Assembly: GCF_020176695.1 (NCBI RefSeq)
Contig: NZ_JAIWIA010000018.1
Coordinates: forward strand, 62,001-126,000
DNA: 64,000 nucleotides
Source of the DNA: Massilia sp. MS-15
GTDB lineage: Bacteria > Pseudomonadota > Gammaproteobacteria > Burkholderiales > Burkholderiaceae_D
Direction: 5' to 3'
Shown here: one piece after another, positions 22,609 through 31,552 of the stretch
Layout: every line of letters begins with the position of its first letter
How positions within the stretch are numbered: the first letter of the stretch is position 1
Notes under the pieces: generated by a model
Told to the model about the DNA's origin: nothing
Seen by the model: the letters and a program-made list of their open reading frames with translations, nothing else
Database searches by the model: none
Made by a program: the position numbers and the translations under genes

Positions 22609-22642
22609 AATATGATGGTGATCATATGACGGGTTTCATATT
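22609..22642. promoter_or_regulatory. Second TetR-operator-like site in a convergent intergenic region
   Basis: ATATGAT-N4-ATCATAT (22610-22627) is a perfect inverted repeat sharing AATATGAT with the site before tetR; a further half-site TCATATT follows at 22636-22642. It lies 40 bp after the tetR stop and 120 bp from the end of the convergent transporter, where a repressor site would normally have no gene to control. Confidence 0.6.
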
Positions 22643-22687
22643 TATCGAATGGCAGTCTGGTGTAGCTTGTCGTATCGAACCAGGCGC

Positions 22688-22721
22688 AAAAACGCCCCGC
22701 AGCGACAGGCGCTGCGGGGCG
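22688..22721 (-). terminator. Intrinsic terminator of the MHS transporter gene
   Basis: Perfect 12-bp stem CGCCCCGCAGCG/CGCTGCGGGGCG with a 5-nt loop (22693-22721), followed on the minus strand by five T (22688-22692). Located 41 bp behind the transporter stop. Confidence 0.9.
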
Positions 22722-22761
22722 TGGTGAACTGAAACGGGCGCGGCCTTGCCGCGCCGCCGCC

Positions 22762-24105
22762 TTAGTCCCGGATCTCCAGCGCCCGGTTCAGGCTCAGCGC
22801 CGCCAGCGAACCGACCGCGCCCGACAGCAGGTAGAGCGACACATAGCCGAGGCCGAAGTTGGCCGACAGTCCCAGCGCAACCAGCGGCGCGAAGGCGGCG
22901 CCCACCAGCCAGGCCAGGTCCGAGGTCAGGGCGGCCCCGGTATAGCGGTATCGCTGCTTGAAGTTGGCGGTCACGGCGCCGGCCGCCTGTCCATAGGACA
23001 GGCCAAGCAGGGTGAAGCCCACCAGGATGAAGATGTTCTGGCCGGTTTCGCCGCCATCCATCAGCGATGGCACGAAGCCGGAGAAGATCGCGATCAGCGC
23101 CGCCAGGGTGCCCAGCGTGGTACGGCGGCCGACCTTGTCGGCGATCAGGCCCGAGACGGCGATCGCGATCGCCGCCAGCACCGCGCCCCACATCTGGATC
23201 TGCAGGAATTCGCCCATCGGACGGGTGTCGTAGAGCTGGATCCAGGACAGCGGGAACACCGTCACCAGGTGGAACAGTGCATAGCTGGCGAGCGCGGCCA
23301 GGGCGCCGATGGCGATGTTGCTGCCCTGCGATTTCACCAGTTCGCCGACCGGGGCCGGATCCAGTTCATGCGCATCCAGCAGGCGCGAGTATTCGCTGGT
23401 CGAGACCAGGCGCAACCTGGCAAACAGGGCCACCACGTTGATCGCGAAGGCGCAGAAGAAGGGGAAGCGCCAGCCCCAGACCAGGAAGTCGTCCTGCGAC
23501 AGGTTGGCCACCAGGTAGGCGAACAGGCCGGCCGCGATCAGGAAGCCGACTGGCGCCGCCAGCTGGCCCAGCATTGCATACCAGCCGCGCTTGTTTTCCG
23601 GCGCCGACAGGGCCAGCAGCGACGGCAGGCCGTCCCAGGAACCGCCCTGGGCGATGCCCTGGCCGATGCGCATCAGGGACAGGATGACGATCGAGGCCAC
23701 GCCGATGCGGCTATAGGTTGGCAGGAAAGCGATCACGCAGGTGCAGGTGCCCATCAGGAACAGCGCGATGGTGAGTTTGATTTCTCGGCTGAAACGCGTC
23801 TGCAGCCACATGAACATCACGGTACCGAAGGGGCGCGCGATGAATGCGAACGAAAAAATCGTAAATGAGTATAGTGTCGCTTCCAGCCGGTCAGCCCACG
23901 GGAAAAATACCGCGGGAAAAACCAGGACGGAAGCGATGGCGTAGACGAAGAATTCGAAATATTCCGAGGCGCGGCCAATGACCACGCCAACGGCGATTTC
24001 TCCCGGATGGATTTCGCCGTCCCGGGCATTGATGTTGCGGGCCCCGCTGGCAGGGTGGGTAATGGGAGCGGCACCTGCGCCGCCGTACGTCGTCGTGCTT
24101 TGCAT
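22762..24105 (-). CDS. MFS transporter, metabolite:proton symporter (MHS) type
   Basis: A 447-residue permease with 12 predicted membrane segments. Its N-terminal cytoplasmic stretch is about 35 residues, followed by GRASEYFEFFVYAIASVLVF. The MHS signature after helix 4 reads GIAQGGSWDGLPSLLALSAPENKRG, a variant of the usual GGEWGG form, with Ser for Glu. SGLIADKVGRR is the central MFS motif. Substrate unknown (carboxylates or osmolytes are typical). ATG at 24105 has AAGGAGA. Ends at a strong terminator; divergent from the cyo operon across 194 bp that contain two small palindromes. Confidence 0.85.
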   Translation of the reverse strand: MQSTTTYGGAGAAPITHPASGARNINARDGEIHPGEIAVGVVIGRASEYFEFFVYAIASVLVFPAVFFPWADRLEATLYSFTIFSFAFIARPFGTVMFMWLQTRFSREIKLTIALFLMGTCTCVIAFLPTYSRIGVASIVILSLMRIGQGIAQGGSWDGLPSLLALSAPENKRGWYAMLGQLAAPVGFLIAAGLFAYLVANLSQDDFLVWGWRFPFFCAFAINVVALFARLRLVSTSEYSRLLDAHELDPAPVGELVKSQGSNIAIGALAALASYALFHLVTVFPLSWIQLYDTRPMGEFLQIQMWGAVLAAIAIAVSGLIADKVGRRTTLGTLAALIAIFSGFVPSLMDGGETGQNIFILVGFTLLGLSYGQAAGAVTANFKQRYRYTGAALTSDLAWLVGAAFAPLVALGLSANFGLGYVSLYLLSGAVGSLAALSLNRALEIRD

Positions 24106-24182
24106 ATCTTCGTCTCCTTGGGTCTGCCCGGCCTGCAGTAGCCTGTGCGCACCCTGTTTTTATTTGCCATGCGCTTGTTAAA

Positions 24183-24197
24183 TACGGCAATGCCGTA
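24183..24197. promoter_or_regulatory. 15-bp palindrome TACGGCA-A-TGCCGTA
   Basis: Perfect inverted repeat (7+1+7) between the divergent MHS transporter and cyoA, 78 bp from the transporter start and 103 bp from cyoA. A second repeat GGACA-AAG-TGTCC follows at 24218-24230. A candidate promoter for cyo, TTGGCG-N17-TATTCC, is at 24249-24277. None resembles an FNR box. Regulatory function inferred. Confidence 0.45.
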
Positions 24198-24299
24198 ATT
24201 GCAATATAGCAAGGGTGGGACAAAGTGTCCAATGGCTGCCGTAGGCCGTTGGCGTTACAGTAGCATGTTCTTATTCCCATGTAACGTTAGATACCTAGC

Positions 24300-25337
24300 A
24301 TGATTCCTAAAATTGTCCGCCGCGGACTACCATTACTCCCGCTTGCGCTGCTATCCGGCTGCAATACGGTCGTCATGAATCCCACCGGCGATATTGCAAA
24401 ACAGCAGGCAGACCTGATCACGATCTCGGTGCTGCTCATGTTGATCATCATCGTGCCGGTGATGATCCTGACGGTCCTGTTCGCCTGGCGCTACCGCAAG
24501 GGCGCCAACGCGAAATACGAGCCGGACTGGGACCACTCGACCAAGCTCGAGCTCGTGATCTGGGGCGCGCCGCTCCTGATCATCATCGTGCTCGGCCTGA
24601 TCACCTGGGTCTCGACCCACAAGCTGGACCCGTACCGTCCGCTCGACCGCATCGACGAGCACCGCCCGATCCCGGCATCGACCAAGCCGCTCGAAGTGCA
24701 GGTCGTGGCGCTCGACTGGAAGTGGCTGTTCATCTATCCGGAGCAGGGCATCGCATCGGTGAACGAACTGGTCACCCCGGTGGACGTGCCGATCCGCTTC
24801 AAGATCACCTCGTCGACCGTGATGAACACCTTCTACATCCCGACGCTGGCCGGCATGATCTATGCGATGCCGGGCATGGAAACAACCCTGAACGCCGTGC
24901 TGAACAAGCCGGGCGACTACAAGGGCCTGTCGGCCAACTTCAGCGGCGAAGGCTTCTCGCACATGCACTTCGGCTACAAGGGTGTGAGCGCGGGCGAGTT
25001 CGACGCCTGGGTCGCGAAGATGAAGACCAATCCGGGCGTGCTCGACCGTGCCGACTACCTGAACCTGGAAAAGCCCTCCGTGCGCGAGCCGGTGCGCTAC
25101 TACGGCCAGGTGGAGACCGCGCTGTTCAACCGCGTGCTGAACCGTTGCGTGGCCGAAGGCAGCGTCTGCATGAACGAGCAGATGGCCAGGGACCACAAGC
25201 GCAACGAGGTCGCCGCCGCCGTGCGCAAGCTGCCGAAGGACGGCGCGGGCGCACAGATCGCCGGTCTGGAAGTGTGCGAAATCCCGGAAGCGGCGGCAGT
25301 GGCCGGTGCAACCAATAACATTTCTGTGAAGAAGTAA
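24300..25337 (+). CDS. cyoA: Cytochrome bo3-type quinol oxidase subunit II
   Basis: Subunit II of a haem-copper ubiquinol oxidase, a lipoprotein with two membrane helices and a periplasmic cupredoxin domain. The signal ends in a lipobox LLSGC (Cys at about residue 21); helices follow at about 40-65 and 85-105. The cupredoxin fold ([45 protein letters not shown]) lacks the Cu-A Cys/His set, with [11 protein letters not shown] in place of the copper loop, so the donor is quinol rather than cytochrome c. 345 residues; the tail from about residue 280 is longer than in E. coli terms and charged. First gene of cyoABCD. Confidence 0.95.
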   Translation: MIPKIVRRGLPLLPLALLSGCNTVVMNPTGDIAKQQADLITISVLLMLIIIVPVMILTVLFAWRYRKGANAKYEPDWDHSTKLELVIWGAPLLIIIVLGLITWVSTHKLDPYRPLDRIDEHRPIPASTKPLEVQVVALDWKWLFIYPEQGIASVNELVTPVDVPIRFKITSSTVMNTFYIPTLAGMIYAMPGMETTLNAVLNKPGDYKGLSANFSGEGFSHMHFGYKGVSAGEFDAWVAKMKTNPGVLDRADYLNLEKPSVREPVRYYGQVETALFNRVLNRCVAEGSVCMNEQMARDHKRNEVAAAVRKLPKDGAGAQIAGLEVCEIPEAAAVAGATNNISVKK

Positions 25338-25339
25338 CC

Positions 25340-27343
25340 ATGCAAGACTCATTCGACTTGACGAAGCTTATCTTCGGTCGGCTCAGCTGGGACGCGATTC
25401 CGTTCCACGAGCCGATTCTGCTCGCGACCTTCGCCGGCGTGATCGTGGGCGGCGTGGCCCTGGCGGCCCTGATCACCTACTTCCGCCAGTGGGGCAACTT
25501 GTGGAACAACTGGTTTACCAGTATCGACCACAAGAAAATCGGTATCATGTACATGATCCTGGGCATCATCATGTTCCTGCGCGGTTTCGCCGACGCACTC
25601 ATGATGCGCGCCCAGCAGGCGTTCGCCTTCGGCTCCAACCATGGCTTCCTGCCGCCGGACCACTACGACCAGATCTTCACCGCCCACGGCGTGATCATGA
25701 TCTTCTTCGTGGCGATGCCGTTCGTGACGGGCCTGATGAACTATGTCGTGCCGCTGCAGATCGGCGCGCGCGACGTGGCCTTCCCGTTCCTGAACAATTT
25801 CTCGTTCTGGATGACCACGATGGGCGCCGTGCTGGTCATGGCCTCGCTGTTCGTGGGTGAATTCGCACGTACCGGCTGGCTGGCCTATCCGCCGCTGTCG
25901 GGCATCCTGGCAAGTCCGGGTGTCGGCGTCGACTACTACATCTGGTCGCTCCAGATCGCGGGCGTCGGTACCTTGCTGTCCGGCGTCAACCTGATCGTCA
26001 CCATCGTCAAGATGCGCGCGCCGGGCATGGGCCTGATGAAGATGCCTGTCTTCGTCTGGACTTCGCTGTGCACCAACATCCTGATCGTGATCACCTTCCC
26101 GATCCTGACCGCCGTGCTGGCCATGCTGGGCATGGACCGCCTGTTCGACACCGCGTTCTTCACGAACGACCGTGGCGGCAACGCGATGATGTACGTGAAC
26201 CTGATCTGGATCTGGGGCCACCCGGAAGTCTACATCCTGATCCTGCCGGCCTTCGGCATCTTCTCGGAAGTCGTCTCGACCTTCTGCGGCAAGCGCCTGT
26301 TCGGCTACACCTCGATGGTGTACGCGACCTGCGTCATCATGGTCCTGTCCTACCTGGTGTGGCTGCACCACTTCTTCACCATGGGCAGCGGCGCGAGCGT
26401 GAACTCGTTCTTCGGCATCACCACGATGATCATCTCGATCCCGACCGGCGCGAAGATCTTCAACTGGCTGTTCACCATGTACCGCGGCCGTATCCGCTTC
26501 GAACTGCCGATGATGTGGACCGTGTCCTTCATGCTTACTTTTGTTATCGGCGGCATGACCGGCGTGATGCTGGCGATTCCCGCGGCCGACTTCGTGCTGC
26601 ACAACTCGCTGTTCCTGATCGCCCACTTCCACAACGTGATCATCGGCGGCGTCGTGTTCGGCCTGTTCGCCGGCTTCAACTACTGGGCACCGAAGATGTT
26701 CGGCGTCAAGCTGAACCAGTTCTGGGGCAAGGTCTCGTTCTGGCTGTGGTCGATCGGCTTCTGGGTCGCCTTCACCCCGCCGTACATCCTGGGCTTCATG
26801 GGCTATACCCGCCGCATGAGCCATTTCGAGGACCAGTCGGTGCAATGGCTGTTCCAGATCTCGCTGGTCGGTACCCTGATGATCGCCGGCGGTATCGGTG
26901 CGCTGCTGCTGCAATGCTTCTTCACCTGGAAAGACCGCGCCAAGCTGCGCGACGTCACCGGTGACCCGTGGGATGGCCGTACGCTGGAGTGGGCGACTTC
27001 GTCGCCGCCGCCGGACTACAACTTCGCCTTTACCCCGGTGGTGCACGACAACGACACCTTCGCCGACATGAAGAAGAACGGCTACCAGCGTCCGCTGAAG
27101 GACTTCGTGCCGATCCACATGCCCAAGAACACCTGGGCCGGCTTTGGCATCTCGGCACTGTCGATGGTGGTTGGTTTCGGCATCATCTGGCACATGTGGC
27201 TGCTGGTCGGCCTGTCCTTCGTCGCCATGATGGCCGCGATCATCGTCCACACGTTCAACTACAAGCGCGATTTCTACATTCCTGCGGAAGAAGTGGCCCG
27301 CACCGAAGAAGCGCATACCCGTCTGCTGAAGAGCTACGTCTGA
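25340..27343 (+). CDS. cyoB: Cytochrome bo3-type quinol oxidase subunit I
   Basis: Catalytic subunit, 667 residues, carrying low-spin haem, high-spin haem and Cu-B and pumping protons. Cu-B ligands and the cross-linked Tyr are in [15 protein letters not shown] and LHHFFTMG; haem ligands in [11 protein letters not shown] and [13 protein letters not shown]. The quinol site residues (Arg, Asp, His, Gln) are preserved in [13 protein letters not shown] and [11 protein letters not shown] as in E. coli CyoB. ATG at 25340 is 2 nt behind the cyoA stop. This gene uses more non-GC third positions (AAC, ATC, TTC) than the flanking regions, typical of a highly expressed gene. Confidence 0.97.
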   Translation: MQDSFDLTKLIFGRLSWDAIPFHEPILLATFAGVIVGGVALAALITYFRQWGNLWNNWFTSIDHKKIGIMYMILGIIMFLRGFADALMMRAQQAFAFGSNHGFLPPDHYDQIFTAHGVIMIFFVAMPFVTGLMNYVVPLQIGARDVAFPFLNNFSFWMTTMGAVLVMASLFVGEFARTGWLAYPPLSGILASPGVGVDYYIWSLQIAGVGTLLSGVNLIVTIVKMRAPGMGLMKMPVFVWTSLCTNILIVITFPILTAVLAMLGMDRLFDTAFFTNDRGGNAMMYVNLIWIWGHPEVYILILPAFGIFSEVVSTFCGKRLFGYTSMVYATCVIMVLSYLVWLHHFFTMGSGASVNSFFGITTMIISIPTGAKIFNWLFTMYRGRIRFELPMMWTVSFMLTFVIGGMTGVMLAIPAADFVLHNSLFLIAHFHNVIIGGVVFGLFAGFNYWAPKMFGVKLNQFWGKVSFWLWSIGFWVAFTPPYILGFMGYTRRMSHFEDQSVQWLFQISLVGTLMIAGGIGALLLQCFFTWKDRAKLRDVTGDPWDGRTLEWATSSPPPDYNFAFTPVVHDNDTFADMKKNGYQRPLKDFVPIHMPKNTWAGFGISALSMVVGFGIIWHMWLLVGLSFVAMMAAIIVHTFNYKRDFYIPAEEVARTEEAHTRLLKSYV

Positions 27344-27350
27344 AACAACC

Positions 27351-27986
27351 ATGGCAAATAATGCAACCATTCCCGGCGGTCTGACCGCCGACGAGGTGAC
27401 CGCGCGCTACCTGGTGCGCGAGCACCATCCGGAGCACGGCACCCTGCTGGGCTTCTGGATCTACCTGATGAGCGACTGCCTCATCTTCGCGTCCCTGTTC
27501 GCCACCTATGCGGTGCTGGGCCGTAACTACGCCGGCGGTCCGACCGGCGCCGAGCTGTTCGACCTGACGCTGATCGCCATTAACACCGGCTTCCTGCTGC
27601 TGTCGTCGATCACCTTCGGCTTCGCGATGATCGCGGCCCAGGCCAAGAAACTGAAAGCGACCCTGCTCTGGATGGGCGTGACCGGCCTGCTGGGCGCAGC
27701 CTTCCTGTCGCTGGAACTGTACGAGTTCTACCACCTGATCCACCAGGGTGCGGGCCCGCAGCGCAGCGGCTTCCTGACCGCGTTCTTCGCGCTAGTCGGT
27801 ACCCACGGCCTGCACGTGTTCTTCGGCGCGATCTGGCTGGTGACCCTGATGGTGCAGCTGAAGAAGCACGGCCTGACCATGGAAAACTTCCGTCGCCTGC
27901 AGTGCCTGTCGCTGTTCTGGCACTTCCTGGACGTCGTCTGGATCGGCGTGTTTACCTTTGTCTACCTGATGGGAGTGCTGCCATGA
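27351..27986 (+). CDS. cyoC: Cytochrome bo3-type quinol oxidase subunit III
   Basis: Five-helix subunit III, 211 residues, which stabilises the proton-pumping core. It shows GTLLGFWIYLMSDCLIFASLF, the Glu-bearing helix LGAAFLSLELYEF and the GTHGLHVFFGAIWL stretch. The N-terminus NATIPGGLTADEVTARYLVREHHPEHG is cytoplasmic. Starts 7 nt after cyoB and overlaps cyoD as ATGA. Confidence 0.95.
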   Translation: MANNATIPGGLTADEVTARYLVREHHPEHGTLLGFWIYLMSDCLIFASLFATYAVLGRNYAGGPTGAELFDLTLIAINTGFLLLSSITFGFAMIAAQAKKLKATLLWMGVTGLLGAAFLSLELYEFYHLIHQGAGPQRSGFLTAFFALVGTHGLHVFFGAIWLVTLMVQLKKHGLTMENFRRLQCLSLFWHFLDVVWIGVFTFVYLMGVLP

Positions 27987-28384
27987 GCGACCACATCCAC
28001 CACCACGAGCACGACCACGATGGTCACACCAGCTTCGTCACGCACTACGCGATGAAGGACTACGCGATCGGCTTCGTGCTGTCGCTGATCCTGACCGCGA
28101 TCCCGTTCTGGCTCGTGATGGGCCACGTGCTGCCGCCTGAAACGACGAAGTACGTGATCATGGGCTTCGCCGCCGTGCAGTTCGTCGTGCAGATGATCTA
28201 CTTCCTGCACATGAACTCGAAGTCGGAAGGCGGCTGGAACATGATGGCGCTGATCCTGACCGTCGTGCTGCTGGTGATCGTGCTGGCCGGTTCGATCTGG
28301 GTCATGACCCACATGAACGCCAACATGATGCCTTCCATGGGTGGCGCAAGCGATACCACCCACGGCATGCACGATATGCAGTAA
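27983..28384 (+). CDS. cyoD: Cytochrome bo3-type quinol oxidase subunit IV
   Basis: Small subunit IV, 133 residues with three membrane helices (IGFVLSLILTAIPFWLVM, VIMGFAAVQFVVQMIYFLHM, ALILTVVLLVIVLAGSIWVM). The N-terminus is His-rich (HIHHHEHDHDGH) and the C-terminus Met/His-rich (MNANMMPSMGG, HGMHDMQ), which could bind copper or other metals; this is my inference. The ATGA overlap with cyoC shows coupling. No cyoE (haem O synthase) follows directly, unlike the E. coli operon. Confidence 0.93.
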   Translation: MSDHIHHHEHDHDGHTSFVTHYAMKDYAIGFVLSLILTAIPFWLVMGHVLPPETTKYVIMGFAAVQFVVQMIYFLHMNSKSEGGWNMMALILTVVLLVIVLAGSIWVMTHMNANMMPSMGGASDTTHGMHDMQ

Positions 28385-28405
28385 GTGCAGCAGGCACGGT
28401 AGTCA

Positions 28406-29230
28406 ATGCAGCACCCGCGCGCCCAGCAGGCAGGCCCTGCCGCCCACCCACCCCGCAGCGCATTCGCGCGGCGCGCGGTGGCGGTAGCAAGCCTGCTGCT
28501 GGCCGCGCTTTTTCTTGCGCTCGGCACCTGGCAGGTCGTCCGTCTCCAGTGGAAGCTGGCGCTGATCGAGCGCGTCGAATCGCGCGTGCATGCGGCGCCC
28601 GTCGCCGCACCCGCTCCTGCGCAGTGGGCGCAGGTTGCCAAGGAGTCCCACGAATACCGGCGCGTACGCCTGGCCGGGCACTACCTCTACGAATTCACCG
28701 CTCCCGTCCAGGCGCTGTCCGAACTGGGCGCGGGCTTCTGGCTGCTCACGCCGTTCTGCACGGACGAGGGCCATATCGTCTTCATCAACCGCGGCTTCAT
28801 TCCCGCGGCCAGCAACAAACCGGGCACCTATCCGGCCCGCCGCGCCGCTGCCGATCCCTGCGCGAACGGCGGAGCGCGCGTCGAGATCAGCGGCCTGCTG
28901 CGCATCAGCGAGCCTGGCGGCGGCTTCCTGCGCGAGAACGATCCGGTCAACAACCGCTGGTACTCGCGCGACGTGCGGGCCCTGGCGGCCGCGCGCGGGC
29001 TGCCACAGGTGGCGCCGAACGGCGCTCCTGTGGTCGCCCCGTTCTTCGTCGATGCCGGCAAGGGCCAGGATCCGGCCGGTGCGCCCGAGCGCGCCGTCGG
29101 CGGCCTGACCGTCATTGCGTTCACCAACAATCACCTGGTCTATGCCCTGACCTGGTATGCGCTGGCCCTGATGGTGCTGGGCGCGTGGTTGTGGGTCCGC
29201 CGTCACGGCGCCGCAGTCGGCGACGACTAG
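28406..29230 (+). CDS. SURF1-family oxidase assembly protein
   Basis: Membrane assembly factor for haem-copper oxidases, 274 residues. Two terminal helices (AVAVASLLLAALFLALGTWQ near residue 30 and LTWYALALMVLGAWLWV near 255) flank a periplasmic domain. Family features are LGTWQVVRLQWK, EYRRVRLAGHY, GFWLLTPFCTDEG, VFINRGFIP, the NRWYSRD segment, and the C-terminal NNHLVYALTWYALA. It lies 21 bp after cyoD on the same strand and is clearly part of the oxidase operon. Confidence 0.9.
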   Translation: MQHPRAQQAGPAAHPPRSAFARRAVAVASLLLAALFLALGTWQVVRLQWKLALIERVESRVHAAPVAAPAPAQWAQVAKESHEYRRVRLAGHYLYEFTAPVQALSELGAGFWLLTPFCTDEGHIVFINRGFIPAASNKPGTYPARRAAADPCANGGARVEISGLLRISEPGGGFLRENDPVNNRWYSRDVRALAAARGLPQVAPNGAPVVAPFFVDAGKGQDPAGAPERAVGGLTVIAFTNNHLVYALTWYALALMVLGAWLWVRRHGAAVGDD

Positions 29231-29259
29231 TGCGCGACGACTGACCAACGGGGCAAGAC

Positions 29260-30600
29260 ATGATCCAGAACCCCCTCGATTTCTTCGCCAAGGCAGGGCG
29301 CAGCTCGCCGCAGGCCGCCGCCGCCAGCGTCGAGTTCGCCGCCGGGCACAAGAACATGCTGCAGCTGATCGAGCTGCGCTGGATCGCCGTGATCGGCCAG
29401 ATCACCACGATCGCCGCGGCGATCCTGATCTTCGGCATCGCGCTGCCGCTGCTGCCCATGCTGCAGGTGCTGGCCTGCCTGATCGCGTTCAACGTCGCCA
29501 GCCACCTGCGCTGGCACGAGCGGCGTCCGGTCTCGAACGGCGAGGTATTCATGGCCCTGCTGGTCGATGTCGCCAGCCTGACGGTGCTGCTCTACCTGTC
29601 GGGCGGTACCACCAACCCCTTCGCCTTCCTTTACCTGCTGCAGGTGATCCTGTCGGCCGTGCTGCTGGAAGCGCTCTGGACCTGGACCATCGTGCTGGTC
29701 ACCATCGCCTGCATGGCCGGCCTGGCCATGTTCGCCCAGCCGCTGGCCCTGCCGTTCGACCACGCGCGCGGTATCGCCAGCCTCTACATCCAGGGCCTGC
29801 TGGTGTGCTTCGGCTTGAACGCGGCGCTGCTGGTGATGTTCATCTCGCGCATCTCCGACACCCTGCGCCAGAAGGCCGCCCAGCTGGCCTCGCTGCGCCA
29901 GCACGCGGTGGAGGAAGAACACATCGTACGCATGGGCCTGCTGGCCTCGGGCGCGGCCCACGAACTGGGCACCCCGCTGGCGACCGTCTCGGTGATCCTG
30001 GGCGACTGGAAGCGCATGCCGCAGTTCCGCCAGGACCCGGGCCTGCTGGAAGAGATCGCCGAAATGCAGACCCAGATCCAGCGCTGCAAGACCATCGTCA
30101 GCGGCATCCTGCTCTCGGCCGGCGAGGCGCGCGGCGAATCGGCGGTGCGCACCACGGTGCGCAACTTCCTCGACGGACTGGTCGAGGCCTGGCGCGCGAG
30201 CCGTCCGGTCGCCGCCTTCCAGTACAATAACCGTATCCTGGAAGACCGTCCGGTCGCGTCCGACTCGGCGCTCAAGCAGACCATCGACAACCTGCTCGAC
30301 AATGCGCTGGAGGCCTCGCCCGGCTGGGTCGGGCTGGATGCCTGGATCGCGGACGGCAGCCTGTTCGTCGCCGTGACCGACCGCGGTCCCGGTTTCGCAC
30401 CCGAGATGCTCGGCCAGATCGGCAAGCCCTACCAGTCCACCAAGACCAAGCCCGGTCACGGCCTGGGGCTGTTCCTGGCCGTGAACGTGGTGCGCAAGCT
30501 GGGCGGCTCGGTGACGGCCGTGAACCGGGAGCAGGGCGGGGCCCAGGTAACGCTGAGCCTGCCGCTGTCGGGCATCGAACTGGAAGAGGAAGACATTTGA
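29260..30600 (+). CDS. regB: RegB/PrrB-like quinone-sensing sensor histidine kinase
   Basis: Membrane histidine kinase of 446 residues with six hydrophobic segments (about 40-195). The ubiquinone-binding heptapeptide GGTTNPF known from RegB is at residues 115-121. The H-box GAAHELGTPLATV has the phospho-accepting His234; Cys276 in IQRCKTI lies 42 residues on, matching the spacing of the redox-active Cys in RegB. N, G1 and G2 boxes follow (DNLLDNALEASPG, DRGPGF, GHGLGLFLAVNV). RegB/PrrB kinases report the redox state of the quinone pool. Stop overlaps the regA start by 3 nt; directly downstream of the quinol-oxidase genes. Confidence 0.9.
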   Translation: MIQNPLDFFAKAGRSSPQAAAASVEFAAGHKNMLQLIELRWIAVIGQITTIAAAILIFGIALPLLPMLQVLACLIAFNVASHLRWHERRPVSNGEVFMALLVDVASLTVLLYLSGGTTNPFAFLYLLQVILSAVLLEALWTWTIVLVTIACMAGLAMFAQPLALPFDHARGIASLYIQGLLVCFGLNAALLVMFISRISDTLRQKAAQLASLRQHAVEEEHIVRMGLLASGAAHELGTPLATVSVILGDWKRMPQFRQDPGLLEEIAEMQTQIQRCKTIVSGILLSAGEARGESAVRTTVRNFLDGLVEAWRASRPVAAFQYNNRILEDRPVASDSALKQTIDNLLDNALEASPGWVGLDAWIADGSLFVAVTDRGPGFAPEMLGQIGKPYQSTKTKPGHGLGLFLAVNVVRKLGGSVTAVNREQGGAQVTLSLPLSGIELEEEDI

Positions 30601-31139
30601 CGGATAATTTCGAGCGCCTGCTGCTCATCATCGAGGACGACGAGGCGTTCGCGCGTACCCTGAGCCGCTCTTTCGAGCGGCGCGGCTACCGGGTGCTGGT
30701 GGCGCCCGGACAGGACGAAGCGGCGGCACTGCTGGAAGCGCATACGCCCGGCTACGCCGTGGTCGACCTCAAGCTGAAGGGACAGTCCTCCGGCCTGGCC
30801 TGCGTCCAGCTGCTGCACGAGCACGACCCCGACATGCTGATCGTGGTGCTGACCGGCTTCGCCAGCATCGCCACCGCGGTCGAGGCGATCAAGCTGGGCG
30901 CGGTCCAGTACCTGGCCAAGCCGTCCAATACGGACGACATCGAGGCCGCCTTCGGCCACGTGGCCGGCAATACCGAGGTCGAGGTCACCAAGCGCTCGAC
31001 CTCGATCAAGACCCTGGAGTGGGAACGCATCCATGCGGTACTGGCCGAGACCGACTTCAACATCTCGGAAGCGGCGCGCCGCCTCGGGCTGCACCGGCGC
31101 ACGCTGGCGCGCAAGCTCGAGAAGCAACGGGTGAAATAG
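30597..31139 (+). CDS. regA: RegA/PrrA-like response regulator
   Basis: Cognate response regulator, 180 residues. The receiver domain has acidic residues IIEDDE, phospho-acceptor Asp57 (AVVDLKLKG), Thr in VLTGFAS and Lys in YLAKPS. The C-terminal Fis-type HTH (NISEAARRLGLHRRTLARKL) is nearly invariant in the RegA family. The start codon is TTG at 30597 inside the regB stop (TTGA), so translation is coupled. RegA regulators control respiratory oxidases and other redox-linked genes; control of the upstream cyo operon is the natural hypothesis. Confidence 0.92.
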   Translation: MTDNFERLLLIIEDDEAFARTLSRSFERRGYRVLVAPGQDEAAALLEAHTPGYAVVDLKLKGQSSGLACVQLLHEHDPDMLIVVLTGFASIATAVEAIKLGAVQYLAKPSNTDDIEAAFGHVAGNTEVEVTKRSTSIKTLEWERIHAVLAETDFNISEAARRLGLHRRTLARKLEKQRVK

Positions 31140-31147
31140 GGAGCGGC

Positions 31148-31552
31148 ATGCGCGCCTGGCTGCTTCTCCCGCTGGCATTGCTGTTCGTTGCCGCGCCGCC
31201 GCGGGCGGCCGCCGCGCCCCAGTCCGATGCCCTGGAAGCGGGCCGCAAGGCCTTCAAGCGCTGCGCTTCCTGCCACCAGGTCGGGCCCGGCGCGCGCAGC
31301 CAGTTCGCGCCCCACCTGAACGGCATCGTCGGGCGCCGCGCCGGCGCCCTGCCGGACTTCGCCTATTCCCCCGCCATGAAGCGGGCCGGTTTCGTCTGGA
31401 CCGAAGCGCGCCTGCGCGCCTTCCTGGCCGACCCGGACAAGATAGTGCCGGGCAATAAGATGCGTTTCTGGAACATCATGGGCGAGCGCCAGGTCGGCGA
31501 TCTGGCCGCCTACCTGGCGACGCTGCCGCCGGCCGGCGATGCCCGGCGCTGA
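31148..31552 (+). CDS. Small periplasmic cytochrome c (class I, c2-like)
   Basis: A 134-residue secreted monohaem cytochrome c. A signal peptide (RAWLLLPLALLFVAAPPRAAAA) precedes the domain; haem is bound at CASCH (about residues 39-43), and the axial Met is in the segment DKIVPGNKMRF. Length and HLNGIVGRRAG resemble c2-type electron carriers. ATG at 31148 is 8 nt behind regA and its 3' end overlaps the next gene by 14 nt, so it belongs to the same transcript. It may be an electron carrier whose level follows the RegBA system. Confidence 0.9.
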   Translation: MRAWLLLPLALLFVAAPPRAAAAPQSDALEAGRKAFKRCASCHQVGPGARSQFAPHLNGIVGRRAGALPDFAYSPAMKRAGFVWTEARLRAFLADPDKIVPGNKMRFWNIMGERQVGDLAAYLATLPPAGDARR

